In this document: positions 40,542 to 48,952 of the stretch, piece after piece | How the letters are laid out: each line of letters starts with the position of its first letter | How positions within the stretch are numbered: the stretch's first letter is position 1 | Source of the DNA: Acidaminobacter hydrogenoformans DSM 2784 | GTDB lineage: Bacteria; Bacillota; Clostridia; Peptostreptococcales; Acidaminobacteraceae | Assembly (NCBI RefSeq): GCF_900103005.1 | Contig: NZ_FMWL01000015.1 | Coordinates: 1 to 64,000, forward strand | DNA length: 64,000 nt | Direction of reading: 5' to 3' | Notes under the pieces: generated by a model | Seen by the model: the letters and a program-made list of their open reading frames with translations, nothing else | What the model was told of the DNA's origin: nothing | Databases searched by the model: none | Position numbers and translations under genes: made by a program

Positions 40542-41546
40542 CTACTCCAATCCTTTTCTTATTCTCGGTGCCAGCACCAAAAACACCACCACACCAATGC
40601 CAAAGACGATCCCTGAGTACATCATGATCTCAAGCCAGGAACCGCTGTTTGAAAGCACAAGATCATTCCCTTTGTAGGTCCAGTAAAACGGAATCCAGTA
40701 AAATAGAAACTGCCATTTATCCGCCAACAGCTCTTCTCCAGCAATAGATCCAAACAGAGGCAGAAACAGCATCTTCATATTGCCCGCGGCATTCATGACA
40801 TCATCATTGTTGACGCCTTCAATGAACCCCACGAGGATGCTGATAATGCACGAAGTCACTACCATCAGAATCGCGTGGAAATAGTTTATGCTTCTGAAAC
40901 CGGTGATGATCAGAATAAGCAAAGTGCCCACCACCGGGACGGCGACGCCAATCATACTCTTCCCAGCTATAAAGGCCATCCTGGAAACGGGTGACAAATG
41001 GATTGCACTTATGGTATTGTCCGTTTTTTCTTCAACTATGTTCAGCGCAATGATCATGCCACCAAGCACAGAGGTGAAAATAATTGAGGTGTTGACCATG
41101 ATTTTCTTAAGTGGCGGGATCTCTCTGCCATAGTCCACAATCTCAGCCATGGAGTCCTCCATGCTGATGTCATAATGGTCAAAAGCCGTTAGATTTCGAA
41201 CATAGTCAATAATAAAATCCGGTTCATTCCCCTGAGTCAGGATAAAATAATCCTCCCCCTCACCCGGAAGCAGCCCTACAATATTGTCCCTTTTTCTAAC
41301 CCGGTTCTCAACCGCTTCAACAGTGTCTAAAAGCTCTACCTTCGCAAACTGCCCAAAGTATTCCGCCTGGCTTGGGTTCTCCCCTTCCAGCAGCACAATT
41401 TCAACGGTCGTGTCATTGATGCCAGGTGAAAACACGTTAATGATTACAGCAAAAATAATTGGCACAACAAGAATGTACAAAGTGATAAAATTTCTCACAC
41501 TGGTTCTCAGATCCCTTTGAAATATTAAGAGGATCTTCTTGATCAT
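40542..41546 (-). CDS. ABC-2 type transporter permease
   Basis: The protein is about 334 aa. The N-terminal TM is IFQRDLRTSVRNFITLYILVV-like, followed by a large extracytoplasmic domain (about residues 45-170), then five TM segments. NIVEEKTDNTISAIHLSPVS is the conserved coupling region of ABC-2/YhgE-type permeases. AAGGAGG supports the ATG at 41546. It pairs with the second permease 13 bp upstream, the ATPase and the adaptor protein: an exporter of unknown substrate. Confidence 0.85.
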   Translation of the reverse strand: MIKKILLIFQRDLRTSVRNFITLYILVVPIIFAVIINVFSPGINDTTVEIVLLEGENPSQAEYFGQFAKVELLDTVEAVENRVRKRDNIVGLLPGEGEDYFILTQGNEPDFIIDYVRNLTAFDHYDISMEDSMAEIVDYGREIPPLKKIMVNTSIIFTSVLGGMIIALNIVEEKTDNTISAIHLSPVSRMAFIAGKSMIGVAVPVVGTLLILIITGFRSINYFHAILMVVTSCIISILVGFIEGVNNDDVMNAAGNMKMLFLPLFGSIAGEELLADKWQFLFYWIPFYWTYKGNDLVLSNSGSWLEIMMYSGIVFGIGVVVFLVLAPRIRKGLE

Positions 41547-41559
41547 GTTCAACCCTCCT

Positions 41560-42675
41560 TCACAGGGACAGGGTTTTCTTAAATCTGTAGTTTGCCAGAA
41601 TAAAGATATCCACCCCAAGCACCGCAAAACCAAGTGACGCCACCAGCACATAGGCCATGTTGCCGTTGACCGATATAATTTCCTTGAAGCTCTGAAGCAT
41701 AACATAGCTTGGGATGATCTTAACCCAATCCGGGTCCCAGCTTGGCGTAAAATACGATATATTAGGCATGATCATTATGACTATGATGATGTACATGGCG
41801 CCAAAGGCTTCGACAATATCCTTGTAATAGCTTGTGAGAAACAGTCCAAGAGAGGCTGCAAAAAATCCAGAGGTTATAATGAACAGGATCATGGCTGGAT
41901 AGTTCGGCTGAGCGCCCATGACGGGCACGGTGATGATCAGGGTGGTCACTATGCTCGTGAGAATGATCACGCCAATTTTGCTGAAAAGATAATGCCAGAC
42001 AGAGCAGGCGGTGATGGCATAGGCTTTGATGATGCCTTCATTTTTGTCCAGAAAGATATAGGCAGCAATGATAAACAGGCTCATAAGACTGCCATTGAAC
42101 GTCAAAAATACCGGGATCAAATTCTCTTTGTCACTTAACGGCGCTGTATCCTGATAAAGGCTCCGGACCTGGAGCTTATCCGAATAGTCCTTAATAACGT
42201 CATGCCCTGCAAATCTGTTGTGATAGACCAGAAGCAAATTTTTTAGTTTTTGGGTTTCAAAGCCCTGCAAATAATAGGTATGAAGGATACGCCCATCCTC
42301 ATTGACACGCACATGCACGGTTGGAACTCTTTCCGTGCTTGAAAAGGTATTAAGGGCCTCCAGGCTGTCGAGCAAATAGATTTTTGACTCAGAGGTTTCA
42401 TAAAGCGCAGCGCTGAAAACGTTTTTACCCGCTTTGACCTCAACCTGCTCCACCGTTTCATCAAGATCCTCTTCACGCAGAGACTTCATATATCTTTCCT
42501 TGACGACCTGAGGCAAATCGAGATAGAGATACTCTTTACCCTTACTGTCGAAATCCTCTGGGATGACAAAAACCAGAATCAGCAGGAGGACTACCGCCAT
42601 CCCAATTTCAATGTAAAAATACCAGCTCTTTGAAGACAGGATCAGCTCTTTTGAAAAACTGTACCATAGTTTCAT
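41560..42675 (-). CDS. ABC-2 type transporter permease
   Basis: A 371-aa protein with the same layout as its neighbour: one N-terminal TM (IGMAVVLLLILVFVIP), an extracytoplasmic region to about residue 190, then five or six TM segments. LDKNEGIIKAYAITACSVWHY corresponds to the coupling helix segment. It directly follows the ATPase gene. Together with the other permease it would form a heterodimeric membrane part. Confidence 0.82.
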   Translation of the reverse strand: MKLWYSFSKELILSSKSWYFYIEIGMAVVLLLILVFVIPEDFDSKGKEYLYLDLPQVVKERYMKSLREEDLDETVEQVEVKAGKNVFSAALYETSESKIYLLDSLEALNTFSSTERVPTVHVRVNEDGRILHTYYLQGFETQKLKNLLLVYHNRFAGHDVIKDYSDKLQVRSLYQDTAPLSDKENLIPVFLTFNGSLMSLFIIAAYIFLDKNEGIIKAYAITACSVWHYLFSKIGVIILTSIVTTLIITVPVMGAQPNYPAMILFIITSGFFAASLGLFLTSYYKDIVEAFGAMYIIIVIMIMPNISYFTPSWDPDWVKIIPSYVMLQSFKEIISVNGNMAYVLVASLGFAVLGVDIFILANYRFKKTLSL

Positions 42676-43530
42676 TCAAACCAATTCCCTTCCGGTAACC
42701 TTGATAAAGATTTCCTCAAGTGTGGCTTCCTTGGTATGCATTGTTTGAATGTCGCAGTTATGGATGACGTCAGTTAATCGATCCTTTTCCTCCTCAAGCA
42801 CAGTGGAAAATTTATCCTTGATCAATATGTTATCTTTGAAATATTCGACCTCCACCAGCTTTTCGCCATATTTCAGCTTAAGCTCCTTGGGTGAATCTAT
42901 CAGTCTGATTTTTCCATCGACAATAAACGCGACTCTGTCACACAGCTCATCCGCAATGTACATGTTGTGCGTAGTCAGGAAGATGGTGACACCTTTTTCG
43001 TTTTCCTGCTTGATGATGTCCTTGATGTTGGAGGCAATGGCTGGATCCAGGCCGGTCGTTGGCTCATCCAAAAACCAGATCTCCGGATTATTGATCATGG
43101 ATCTCGCGAAGGTAAGCCTGTGCTTCATCCCTTTGGAGTACTTACCTGCCTTTATGTTTTCCTTTCCATCCAGCCCTACAAGCTTGATCAGCTCCATGGG
43201 ATCTTTAGTTTTCACGTCAAACAGCTTTCTGTAGAATTCAAGATTTTCAAGACCGGACATTTTGTTATAAACATTGGACTGTTCAAAGGACATGCCTATC
43301 TTATTGAACATTTCATTCTTAATGTGTTTAATGTCATAGCCCGCGACCTCGACTTCCCCTTTCTGAAGCTGCAAGAGGCCGACCAGGATGTTCTGCGTCG
43401 TGGATTTACCGGCACCTGAAGGCCCTAAAAATCCAAAGATTTCTCCTTTTCCAATTTCAAAGCTTACATCATAGACGGCATAATTTTCGTCATTGCTATA
43501 TGAATGGTAAAGGTTTTTAACTTTGATCAT
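42676..43530 (-). CDS. ABC transporter ATP-binding protein
   Basis: The protein is about 284 aa. Walker A is GPSGAGKSTTQN, the Q-loop is MSFEQSN, the signature is YSKGMKHRLTFARSM (SKGM in place of SGGQ, common in this drug-exporter class), Walker B is IWFLDEPTTGLDP, and the H-loop is LTTHNMYIA. The second ATG (43530) is better spaced from GAAGGG than the first. It powers the two adjoining permeases. Confidence 0.9.
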   Translation of the reverse strand: MIKVKNLYHSYSNDENYAVYDVSFEIGKGEIFGFLGPSGAGKSTTQNILVGLLQLQKGEVEVAGYDIKHIKNEMFNKIGMSFEQSNVYNKMSGLENLEFYRKLFDVKTKDPMELIKLVGLDGKENIKAGKYSKGMKHRLTFARSMINNPEIWFLDEPTTGLDPAIASNIKDIIKQENEKGVTIFLTTHNMYIADELCDRVAFIVDGKIRLIDSPKELKLKYGEKLVEVEYFKDNILIKDKFSTVLEEEKDRLTDVIHNCDIQTMHTKEATLEEIFIKVTGRELV

Positions 43531-43590
43531 AGAAATCATCCCTTCTTAAACCACCCAATTCTCCAGTTTCCAAGGCGATCAAAACTCCCC

Positions 43591-44793
43591 CTAATCCTCC
43601 TCGTAATTCAGGATGACCAGATCCCCTTCTGACAACCCCTCTTTGACCTCAAGTTTATTTTGGACTTCTGCACCTGTCGTGATTTCTCTCTCAACAGGCT
43701 TTTTATCCTCCAAAACGGTCACATAGTTCTTTGAGTCCTTTTGATACACAGCGCTTAATGGGACAAGCAGCGCGTCTCTTGGGGTCTCAACCCTCACCCT
43801 TGTGTTCACCTCAAGTCCATAGGCGAGGTCTTCAGAAGAAGCAGGCAGGCTGATTTCCACAGTTTGTCGGTTCTCCTCCACACCCAGCTCTGACAATGTG
43901 ATAAAGGCCTTTGGATGCACTTTGCTCACCTTCAGATTTTCAATCACAATCCCTAACGCTGGGTCATTAATTTCCACGTCCATATCAGGTCTTATTTGCC
44001 TGGCCTCTTCCACCATAAAATCCACTAAGACGACTTTTTCTGACGGATCCTGAAGCTCAATAATCACGGTTCCCGGAGATGGGATATCCCCCGCAAAGGT
44101 ATTGACTTCAGTCACAATGCCATCACGCTCCGCATAAATCAGTAAGTCCTCCCTGTTTTTTTTATACATCTCCAAAGTGAGCAGCATAACGTCTATTTCC
44201 GCCTCATATCGCTTTCTGGTATTCGCTGAAACCCCTTTGACAAGCTGATTGTAGGTATTCTGTGCTTGCTCAAGACGCCTCTGAAGTGCCTCTATGGCTC
44301 GCGTCTCCTGCTCCAGTTCAATTAAAGGTATGGCGCCAGCATTGTAGAGTTCCTCTGTTTGCGCCTTATTTTTTACCGCCCATTCCAAATCGCTCCTGAG
44401 ACTCGAAATTTCTATCCTGGCGTTGTTGACGCTCCCCACGTCCGTACTTGACAGGACCTCGCGATAGGTCGCTCTCAAAGCTTCGATCTGCTTTTCGACT
44501 TTTTTAATCTCAAGCTCTGAATTATCTTCATATTTAATCAAAAGCTGTCCTTTGGTCACATAGTCCCCCAGCTTCAAAGTCATCTCCTCGACCTTACCTG
44601 CGCCATTGCCATAGTACCTTATGATCGAACTTGAGCTGATCCTGCCAACCTCCTCAACATATTTTTCCACGGTTCCCTTTGTCACCTCAACTGTGTTGTA
44701 CTTTTCTCCAATATTTCCTTTTGTCAAAATATAAAATATGCCCGCGCCCAAGGATGAAAAGATAATAAATGCAATGATCAATTTCTTTTTCAT
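43591..44793 (-). CDS. HlyD/MacA-like adaptor subunit of the ABC exporter
   Basis: The protein is about 400 aa. An N-terminal membrane anchor (LIIAFIIFSSLGAGIFYIL) leads into a lipoyl/barrel-sandwich half (GNGAGKVEEMTLKLGDYVTKGQLLI), a coiled-coil hairpin (about 90-195), the second lipoyl half (LLIYAERDGIVTEVN) and beta-barrel domains. GGAGG before the second ATG (44793) supports that start. It is the first gene of the four- or five-gene exporter operon. In Gram-positive cells it would sit outside the membrane. Confidence 0.85.
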   Translation of the reverse strand: MKKKLIIAFIIFSSLGAGIFYILTKGNIGEKYNTVEVTKGTVEKYVEEVGRISSSSIIRYYGNGAGKVEEMTLKLGDYVTKGQLLIKYEDNSELEIKKVEKQIEALRATYREVLSSTDVGSVNNARIEISSLRSDLEWAVKNKAQTEELYNAGAIPLIELEQETRAIEALQRRLEQAQNTYNQLVKGVSANTRKRYEAEIDVMLLTLEMYKKNREDLLIYAERDGIVTEVNTFAGDIPSPGTVIIELQDPSEKVVLVDFMVEEARQIRPDMDVEINDPALGIVIENLKVSKVHPKAFITLSELGVEENRQTVEISLPASSEDLAYGLEVNTRVRVETPRDALLVPLSAVYQKDSKNYVTVLEDKKPVEREITTGAEVQNKLEVKEGLSEGDLVILNYEED

Positions 44794-44849
44794 GGCGGCC
44801 TCCATTTCTTTCCGACATAGTCTTTAGTTCAGTTAAAACCTTAAGTGCC

Positions 44850-45095
44850 TGCTTGCCGATGGTGATCCGTCCCACAAGTGCGCACTTGCCATATTACGAC
44901 TCCAGTCCGCTGCCCTGGTTAGACTTAAGATGAAATTTTTTGATTATTATGCACTATACCCCGAATTGAAGGTTTTAGTCCTTGCTGAGCAGATCTGATC
45001 TGGCAGCTGGTGCTTGGGAAGGGTGAAAAGAAAATAACCATCGGCAAAGCTCTGTCCTTAAACTTAAAAGCCCAAGGCGCTGTGCCGATGGTCAT
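44850..45095. repeat. Family A: half copy and full copy
   Basis: At 44850-44864 a single arm CTTGCCGATGGTGAT is preceded by TTAAAACCTTAAG, the usual centre, so the left half is missing. At 45031-45095 a complete copy has arms AACCATCGGCAAAGC and GTGCCGATGGTC. This is one of few copies in a divergent gene gap (44794-45381). Nothing coding is seen in the gap. Confidence 0.75.
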
Positions 45096-45247
45096 AGGAT
45101 TCCACATAGCGCCAAGCGCTACTAATGCTCTTTTCGAAGGTCGGGTCACAGGCTTAATTTGTTCCAGCACTTCCATGTCAGTAGTGTTAAAGCATTTTGA
45201 AATATATATTGAATAATTCAAATCTATGATACTATTATTTTAAAATG

Positions 45248-45264
45248 ATAATAATGATTATTAT
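45248..45264 (+). promoter_or_regulatory. Perfect 17-bp palindrome upstream of degV (Fur/PerR-like)
   Basis: ATAATAATGATTATTAT, arms of 8 bp around one G, set in TGATAATAATGATTATTATGATAA. The layout resembles a Fur-family box, but AT-rich palindromes can arise by chance. Confidence 0.45.
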
Positions 45265-45381
45265 GATAAGTTGCGTTGCTGAAGTAACTCGAGCTGATTG
45301 TATTTCAGCAAAGACGCATGGTCAGATATAACAGTCCAACAGGTTTATTGGAAAAAAGGCCTAAAATATTGGAGGTTAACC

Positions 45382-46332
45382 ATGGTAAAAATTATTGCAG
45401 ACTCAACGTGTGATTTGTCTGATGAAATCTTAGCCCGCTATCATATCAGCGTAGCGCCTCTTATTATTCACATCAACGACAAAGACTACAGGGATCGTAT
45501 TGACATTCAGCCTGATGAGTTTTACAGCATGATGATGGACCTCGATAAAAATCCAACGACCGCCATGCCAAGCCCCACAGAATTTGTTCGATGTATGGAA
45601 GAAGGAGTCGCGGAAGGCTGCAAGGAAATATTATGTATCTGTATGTCAAGCGGAACGAGCGGTTCCTACCAATCTGCCATGCTCGCGAAAGAGCTGTTTT
45701 ACGAGCAGTATGATCCAGACGAATTTAAGGTGCATGTTGTTGACTCCTTGTGCATGAGCCACGGCAGCGGTTACTTGATTTTAAAGTCGGCAGAGCTCCG
45801 GGAAATTGGATACAGCTTTGAAGAATTGGTTTCATTCAATGAAACGTTTAAAAAACACGTCAAGCATTACCTGTCCGTAGATGATCTGGACAATCTGATC
45901 AGAAGCGGCAGACTGTCCAATACAAGCGCATTTATTGGCAAGATTTTAAAGCTCAAGCCCATCATGACCATGAAGGATGGGAAAGGCGCCATTGTCGCTA
46001 AGGAACGGGGCCGCCGGAAGGTTCTCGAGCATTATGTCAGGGAATTTATGAGCCGTGTTGACGAGGCGCTGACGACCTTTGTAATTATTGGCTATACCTC
46101 TGACCAAGCCTATGCTGAGAATTTGAAGTTGAAATTGCTGCAGGAAAGTAACTTCCGCGGGGATGTATACATCATGCAAATGGGCGTTTCCGTAGGCACT
46201 CATGTTGGGCTGGGCGGAGTCTCCATGTTTTTTATTGAAAAAGACAGACATCATGATGGATTGCTGGCAAATGAATTGAACAATTTCGTCGCAAAACGAG
46301 ATGAATTTCTTGAGAAGTTTAAGAAACGTTAG
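45382..46332 (+). CDS. DegV-family fatty acid-binding protein
   Basis: The protein is about 316 aa. It starts MVKIIADSTCDLSDEIL and contains CMSSGTSGSYQSAMLA, the DSLCMSHGSGYL region, LDNLIRSGRLSN and KPIMTMKDGKG, all DegV hallmarks. Family members bind a fatty acid and serve FakA kinase (FakB type). GGAGG supports the ATG at 45382; the open frame goes to 45298. It has a strong terminator downstream and no fakA in sight. Confidence 0.9.
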   Translation: MVKIIADSTCDLSDEILARYHISVAPLIIHINDKDYRDRIDIQPDEFYSMMMDLDKNPTTAMPSPTEFVRCMEEGVAEGCKEILCICMSSGTSGSYQSAMLAKELFYEQYDPDEFKVHVVDSLCMSHGSGYLILKSAELREIGYSFEELVSFNETFKKHVKHYLSVDDLDNLIRSGRLSNTSAFIGKILKLKPIMTMKDGKGAIVAKERGRRKVLEHYVREFMSRVDEALTTFVIIGYTSDQAYAENLKLKLLQESNFRGDVYIMQMGVSVGTHVGLGGVSMFFIEKDRHHDGLLANELNNFVAKRDEFLEKFKKR

Positions 46333-46359
46333 GTGTCGGAACTAAATTTAAACACACTC

Positions 46360-46396
46360 AAAAAGCGCTGCTGGGTTCATAGCAACGCTTTTTTTT
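46360..46396 (+). terminator. Terminator after degV
   Basis: AAAAAGCGCTGCT / AGCAACGCTTTTTTTT, paired with one bulge, 28 bp past the stop, followed by a long T-run. Confidence 0.8.
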
Positions 46397-46476
46397 CTTG
46401 AAAGGAAATCCGTTCATGAAAGTAGGGGTATTGCGTTGGTTCAAGCGCTCTCTTCTTATTGTATGAGAAGGTTTAC

Positions 46477-48753
46477 TTAGTCCAGATCCTGCTCAGACTG
46501 CTGCAGCTTCTTCAGATATTGTCCGGTATAACTTCTCTGACAGTCCATCAAGTCCTCTGGTGTCCCTTCAAAAAGTATCTCGCCGCCTTTAGCCCCGCCT
46601 TCAGGACCCAGATCAATGATCCAGTCAGCGTGTCCAATAACCTCCAGATTGTGCTCTATGACAATGACCGTGTTGCCATGCGCCACCAGATGCTTAATGA
46701 TGTCAAGCAGCCTTTCAATATCCGCCATGTGCAGGCCGGTGGTCGGCTCATCCATGACATAGATATTTCCCTTTTTCTGCAGCTCTGAAGCCAGCTTGAT
46801 CCTCTGGGCTTCCCCGCCGGACAAGGTGCTGAGCGGCTGCCCAAGCTCAAGATACCCAAGGCCTACCTCACACAGCACTTCCAGCTTACGGTTGATTTCC
46901 GGATGGTCAAAGAATCCGCGCAGCTCTTGAAGGGTCGTTATCAGGACTTCGTGTATATTCTTGTCCTTATATTTGAGTGAGAGGACTTCCTCTGTATACC
47001 GCTTGCCCTGACACTCTTCGCAGGTCACCTTGACGGCGTCCATAAAATGCATTTCGTAGCTGATGACCCCCAGCCCATTACATTTCGGACAGGCGCCGCT
47101 TGAATTGAAGCTGAATAAAGACGGGCTCGAATTTGAGCCCTGGGCAAATTCCTTTCGGATCAGGTCAAAGATTCCGGTATAAGTCGCCGGATTGGATCGT
47201 GAGTTTTTCCCAATGGCGGACTGGTCAATGACAACCGCGTCCTTGTATTGCTTCAGAAAGGTCTCTAAAATCAGACTGCTCTTCCCGGAGCCTGCGACAC
47301 CTGTAATACAGGTCAGAACCCCTTTAGGAATTTTAGTCGAAACATTTTTTAGATTATGCAGCGAGGCATTTTTTATTTCTATGTAGCCATGATGCGGTTT
47401 TCTTTCGCCGGAACAGACTTTCTGATGCCTTAAATATTCCCCTGTCAGACCTGCCGAGTCAAGCAGACCTTTCACCGGCCCGGCATAGACAACTTCACCA
47501 CCGTGAGACCCCGCTTTTGGACCAATATCTATGGCATATTCAGCTCTCAGGATCATGTCTGGGTCATGCTCCACGAAAAACACACTGTTTCCCTTGTCCC
47601 TCAGCTTCACCAGCATGCCCACCAGCTTGTCGGTATCTCTGGGGTGCAGGCCTATGGACGGCTCATCCAGGATATACATTAAGTCCACAAGATCGCAGTC
47701 CAACTGCTTAGCCATCTTCACCCGCTGGCTTTCTCCCCCTGAAAGTGTCGCCACAGACCTGTTCAGCGACAGGTATCCAACCCCAATCTCTATGAGATGG
47801 CATAAAATCTGCTTCATCTTTTTGAGAATAGGCTGCGCGAGACTATGGTCAATGGTGTCGAGAAACTCCAGGAGTGCTGTAAACTCCAGATGGATCAGAT
47901 CCGGTATTGTCTTGCCGTTCACCTTAACACTTCGGGCTTGATCATTGATGCGCGAGCCGTGGCAAGCGTCACAGTCCATGTAACTGAAATACCTTTGATA
48001 GGCGTCCTTCTTGACGGCAGGTAGCTCCTCAGGGGCTTTGTTCAGATAATCCCGTTCAAGTCGCTCTGCTATGCCATTAAAAGTCTTGGCATAGGTTCCG
48101 GCGCCGTGAGCCCTGCTGATGGGGATGTCCTTGGCATACAAGAGCTTATTGATCTCCTCTTCTGAGAAATCCCTCAGCTTCTTATCCACGTCAAACAGGT
48201 CAATGGCCACCATTTCCCGCCAGTTCCAGCCCCCAACCTTGTGATCCGGATGGGTGATCCCGCCTTCCCGGATGGTTTTATCCAGGTCCAGCAGCTGAGC
48301 CACATCCACTTTGATTCTTTTTCCGAGACCATGACACTCTGGGCACATACCGGCAGGGTGGTTGAAGCCAAAGACAAAAGATGGCCCAATAAAGGGTTCC
48401 CCACAGCGGGAAAACAGCAGTCTGAGATAGGTATAGAGCTCTGTTGCCGTCCCCACGGTACTTCTCATAGTTGTGCCCATGCGCTTTTGATCTATGACAA
48501 TAGCCGTGGACAGGTTTTGAATGTCGTCGACGTCCGGCCGGGAGAGCTTAGGCATCCTCTCCCGGGCGAAGGAGGAAAAGGTTTCAATCAGCTGGCGCTG
48601 GGCTTCTGTGTAGATCGTGTCAAACACCAGCGAAGATTTGCCTGATCCGGACACACCGGTAAACACGACCAGTTTGTTTTTTGGGATCGTCAGAGAAATG
48701 CTTTTCAGGTTATGCGTTCTCGCGTTGTGAATCAGAATCTGATCAGGCTTCAT
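46477..48753 (-). CDS. UvrA-like ABC ATPase (class II, short form)
   Basis: A 758-aa protein with two ABC modules. Walker A motifs are GVSGSGKSSL and GVAGSGKSSL; signatures are LSGGESQRVKMA and LSGGEAQRIKLA; zinc-finger cysteines occur as CPECHGLG...CDACHG and CPKCNGLG...CEECQG. At 758 residues it is about 180 shorter than housekeeping UvrA, mainly in the UvrB-binding and insertion regions. Such UvrA2-type proteins are tied to tolerance of DNA-binding drugs or are of unclear use. AAGGGGG precedes the ATG. It is a single gene. Confidence 0.88.
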   Translation of the reverse strand: MKPDQILIHNARTHNLKSISLTIPKNKLVVFTGVSGSGKSSLVFDTIYTEAQRQLIETFSSFARERMPKLSRPDVDDIQNLSTAIVIDQKRMGTTMRSTVGTATELYTYLRLLFSRCGEPFIGPSFVFGFNHPAGMCPECHGLGKRIKVDVAQLLDLDKTIREGGITHPDHKVGGWNWREMVAIDLFDVDKKLRDFSEEEINKLLYAKDIPISRAHGAGTYAKTFNGIAERLERDYLNKAPEELPAVKKDAYQRYFSYMDCDACHGSRINDQARSVKVNGKTIPDLIHLEFTALLEFLDTIDHSLAQPILKKMKQILCHLIEIGVGYLSLNRSVATLSGGESQRVKMAKQLDCDLVDLMYILDEPSIGLHPRDTDKLVGMLVKLRDKGNSVFFVEHDPDMILRAEYAIDIGPKAGSHGGEVVYAGPVKGLLDSAGLTGEYLRHQKVCSGERKPHHGYIEIKNASLHNLKNVSTKIPKGVLTCITGVAGSGKSSLILETFLKQYKDAVVIDQSAIGKNSRSNPATYTGIFDLIRKEFAQGSNSSPSLFSFNSSGACPKCNGLGVISYEMHFMDAVKVTCEECQGKRYTEEVLSLKYKDKNIHEVLITTLQELRGFFDHPEINRKLEVLCEVGLGYLELGQPLSTLSGGEAQRIKLASELQKKGNIYVMDEPTTGLHMADIERLLDIIKHLVAHGNTVIVIEHNLEVIGHADWIIDLGPEGGAKGGEILFEGTPEDLMDCQRSYTGQYLKKLQQSEQDLD

Positions 48754-48872
48754 GTGACTTTAGCCCCCTTCGTTAACAGCCAAGTGTCAATTTTACTGTC
48801 TCGGCGGTTGAGACGGATCACTTTCAACTAAGCTATGTATACCCCTTTGACATTAGGGCTCACGGAGAAGAT

Positions 48873-48932
48873 AAAAAGACCATCGGCAGCACACTCAAGC
48901 TTTAAAGCCCAGTGAGTGCTGCCGATGGTCTC
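48873..48932. repeat. Family A palindrome, copy 11
   Basis: AAAAGACCATCGGCAGCACT-like left arm and AGTGCTGCCGATGGTCT right arm; here the pairing reaches into GCAGCACTCA/TGAGTGCTGC, giving a very long stem. It lies just past the CoA-disulfide reductase gene. Confidence 0.85.
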
Positions 48933-48952
48933 ATATTATCCTTCCGCTACCA

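Noticed and set aside
40542-41705. N-terminal extension of the ABC permease to 41705
   Set aside because: The extra 53 residues overlap the upstream permease gene in another frame; AAGGAGG fits the ATG at 41546.
46400-46460. Tiny ORF after degV (16 codons)
   Set aside because: Too short and poorly supported, with no conserved feature visible.
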